Part shown: positions 5,974 through 6,559 of the stretch, one piece after another
Numbering within the stretch: position 1 is the stretch's first letter
Layout: each line of letters begins with the position of its first letter
Source: Caryophanales bacterium UBA6356
GTDB lineage: Bacteria > Bacillota_I > Bacilli_A > RFN20 > CAG-826
Direction: 5' to 3'
DNA: 6,559 bases
Assembly: GCA_002440125.1 (NCBI GenBank)
Contig: DJRQ01000043.1
Span: forward strand, 1 to 6,559
The notes under the pieces: generated by a model
Databases searched by the model: none
The model's input: only the letters and a program-made list of their open reading frames with translations
What the model was told of the DNA's origin: nothing
Program-made: the position numbers and the translations under genes

Positions 5974-6007
5974 TGCTATTATAACGGCATGAATTTAGTT
6001 TTGTCAT
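5974..6007. promoter_or_regulatory. Overlapping divergent promoters sharing the same -10 base pairs
   Basis: Rightward: TGC-TATTAT (TG 5974-5975, hexamer 5977-5982), with a partial -35 TTGCTC at 5953-5958 (18-nt spacer), points at the ATG at 5989. Leftward: TATAAT at 5983-5978, with ATGACA at 6007-6002 (18-nt spacer), points at a start near 5971, just at the GAGG ribosome-binding site of the CYTH gene. The two hexamers overlap by 5 bp, so polymerase cannot occupy both at once. Each -35 lies inside the other gene's first codons. Confidence 0.65.
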
Positions 6008-6354
6008 CGAACGGCGACTTCTTCTTGACGAATTTGTGGTGGATTATCACTTTGGCCGTCTTTTTTGCGTTTGGAATTTATTTTCTCATCTCCTTCCTAA
6101 TTGCCAAAAAGAAGGTAGCAAATAAGCCGATTTCAAAAAGCGCTTATCTTGTTGCCCTCGGAGGCGAAGAAAACATCGTGTCCCACAAAAGAGTCGGCTC
6201 TCGAATCATCCTCTCTTTAAAGGATTATTCCCTTTTGGATAAAGAAAAGCTTCGTGAAGCAGGGGTTATTGGTTTCATCCAAAAAAGCGACCAATTGACT
6301 TTGGTCGCCGATAAGGATCCCAAAAAGGTTTATAATGCTCTCTTTAACGATTAA
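5989..6354 (+). CDS. Small membrane protein with a cysteine-less PTS EIIB-like domain
   Basis: A 121-aa protein with one strongly hydrophobic helix (about residues 16-39, ending in KKK, so the C-terminus is probably cytoplasmic). It is followed by an EIIB-like domain of the glucose PTS family (about 52-118). The EIIB pattern is visible in YLVALGGEENI (53-63), then SR-I-L-L-D (71-80), LLDKEKLREAGVIG (82-95) and a final QLTLVADKDPKKVYNAL. In true EIIB proteins the phosphorylated Cys sits in a C-I/x-T-R-L motif. Here the aligned stretch is VGSRI (Val69-Ile73), and the protein has no cysteine at all, so phosphoryl transfer is unlikely. A regulatory or binding role is possible but unproven. The frame opens at 5932, but ATG 5989 is chosen because it follows the TATTAT box by 6 nt and the upstream part would read through the CYTH start. 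From memory it resembles M. genitalium MG129 in size and context. Confidence 0.75.
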   Translation: MNLVLSSNGDFFLTNLWWIITLAVFFAFGIYFLISFLIAKKKVANKPISKSAYLVALGGEENIVSHKRVGSRIILSLKDYSLLDKEKLREAGVIGFIQKSDQLTLVADKDPKKVYNALFND

Positions 6355-6559
6355 AAACGTGTTTCGCTAAATCTTCCGTCGGCAATCCCATGACATTGTC
6401 ATAGGAACCGACGATTTTTTCTATTAAGGGATAAGAGTCTTGAATGCCATAGGACCCTGCTTTGTCTAATGGCGAGAAGAGGTCGACATATTCATGGATC
6501 TGCTTTTCCGAAAGCGTCTTGAAGTATACTTCCGTTCGAACCGTTCTTGTGATTTCCCT
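6344..6559 (-). CDS. maf: Maf-family nucleotide pyrophosphatase, C-terminal part (cut by the right edge)
   Basis: The last 71 codons of a leftward gene whose start lies beyond the window. The visible protein has TEVYFKTLSEKQIHEYV (9-25), then the Maf signature LDKAGSYGIQ (31-40, with the catalytic-site Asp32-Lys33), and IVGSYDNVMGLP (49-60). This is the standard C-terminal half of Maf, a house-cleaning enzyme that hydrolyses non-canonical or dTTP/UTP-type nucleoside triphosphates to monophosphates and is linked to septum control. Which subfamily and substrate cannot be decided from this part. It ends with TAA at 6346-6344 and overlaps the convergent EIIB-like gene by 11 nt, with no terminator visible for either. 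Confidence 0.92.
   Translation of the reverse strand, partial: REITRTVRTEVYFKTLSEKQIHEYVDLFSPLDKAGSYGIQDSYPLIEKIVGSYDNVMGLPTEDLAKHVFNR

Noticed and set aside
5932..5988. Upstream start for the EIIB-like membrane protein
   Set aside because: These 19 codons lie over the start of the divergent CYTH gene and its promoter, and the -10 box at 5977-5982 would fall inside the coding region.
1..6559. Mobile element, CRISPR array, phage or defence system
   Set aside because: No transposase, integrase, spaced repeats, toxin-antitoxin pair or nuclease was seen. All genes are recognisable core families with tight spacing and similar composition.

Overview
The window looks like ordinary chromosome from a Gram-positive, Bacilli/Mollicutes-like bacterium with moderately AT-rich DNA. 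The basis for this is an Spx regulator with the typical CxxC, a YjbK-type CYTH protein, a tRNA-Ser gene with encoded CCA, TGn-TATAAT promoters, short intrinsic terminators, and a HAD / trpS / spx / EIIB-like order that, from memory, resembles MG125-MG129 of Mycoplasma genitalium. Tryptophan is encoded by TGG and all seven complete or 3'-complete genes whose stops I checked (plus the partial maf) end in TAA, so nothing here requires a UGA-Trp code. I cannot name the genus; an Acholeplasma/RF39/Erysipelotrichia-type relative is only a guess.

Layout. At 1-36 there is a perfect AT-rich inverted repeat carrying a TATAAT box on each strand, probably the promoter/operator of a gene off the left edge. 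A leftward tRNA-Ser(GGA) gene follows (79-169), with its own promoter at 193-221 and terminator at 38-68. Going right, a two-gene operon encodes an RluA-family 23S/rRNA-type pseudouridine synthase (270-1241, probably translated from a leaderless mRNA) and an alpha-phosphoglucomutase (1265-2980), ended by a GC-rich terminator at 3001-3024. Leftward again, trpS (start 4811) and a Cof-type HAD phosphatase (start 3826) form an operon with an 11-nt overlap. Rightward spx (4917-5357) diverges from trpS and ends at a probably bidirectional terminator (5365-5395), shared with the leftward CYTH gene (5388-5960). A small rightward membrane protein with a cysteine-less EIIB-like domain starts at 5989, and its tail overlaps by 11 nt the end of a leftward maf gene that is cut by the right edge.

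The genes are housekeeping: translation (tRNA-Ser, TrpRS, rRNA modification), sugar-phosphate metabolism (phosphoglucomutase, HAD), nucleotide-pool cleaning (Maf) and stress regulation (Spx). I see no phage, transposon, CRISPR or defence system. The points worth a second look are small: a Cys-rich tail on Spx, an EIIB-like protein lacking the phosphorylated cysteine, two or three genes that appear leaderless, a divergent promoter pair using the same -10 base pairs, and palindromes at the left end and over the spx start.
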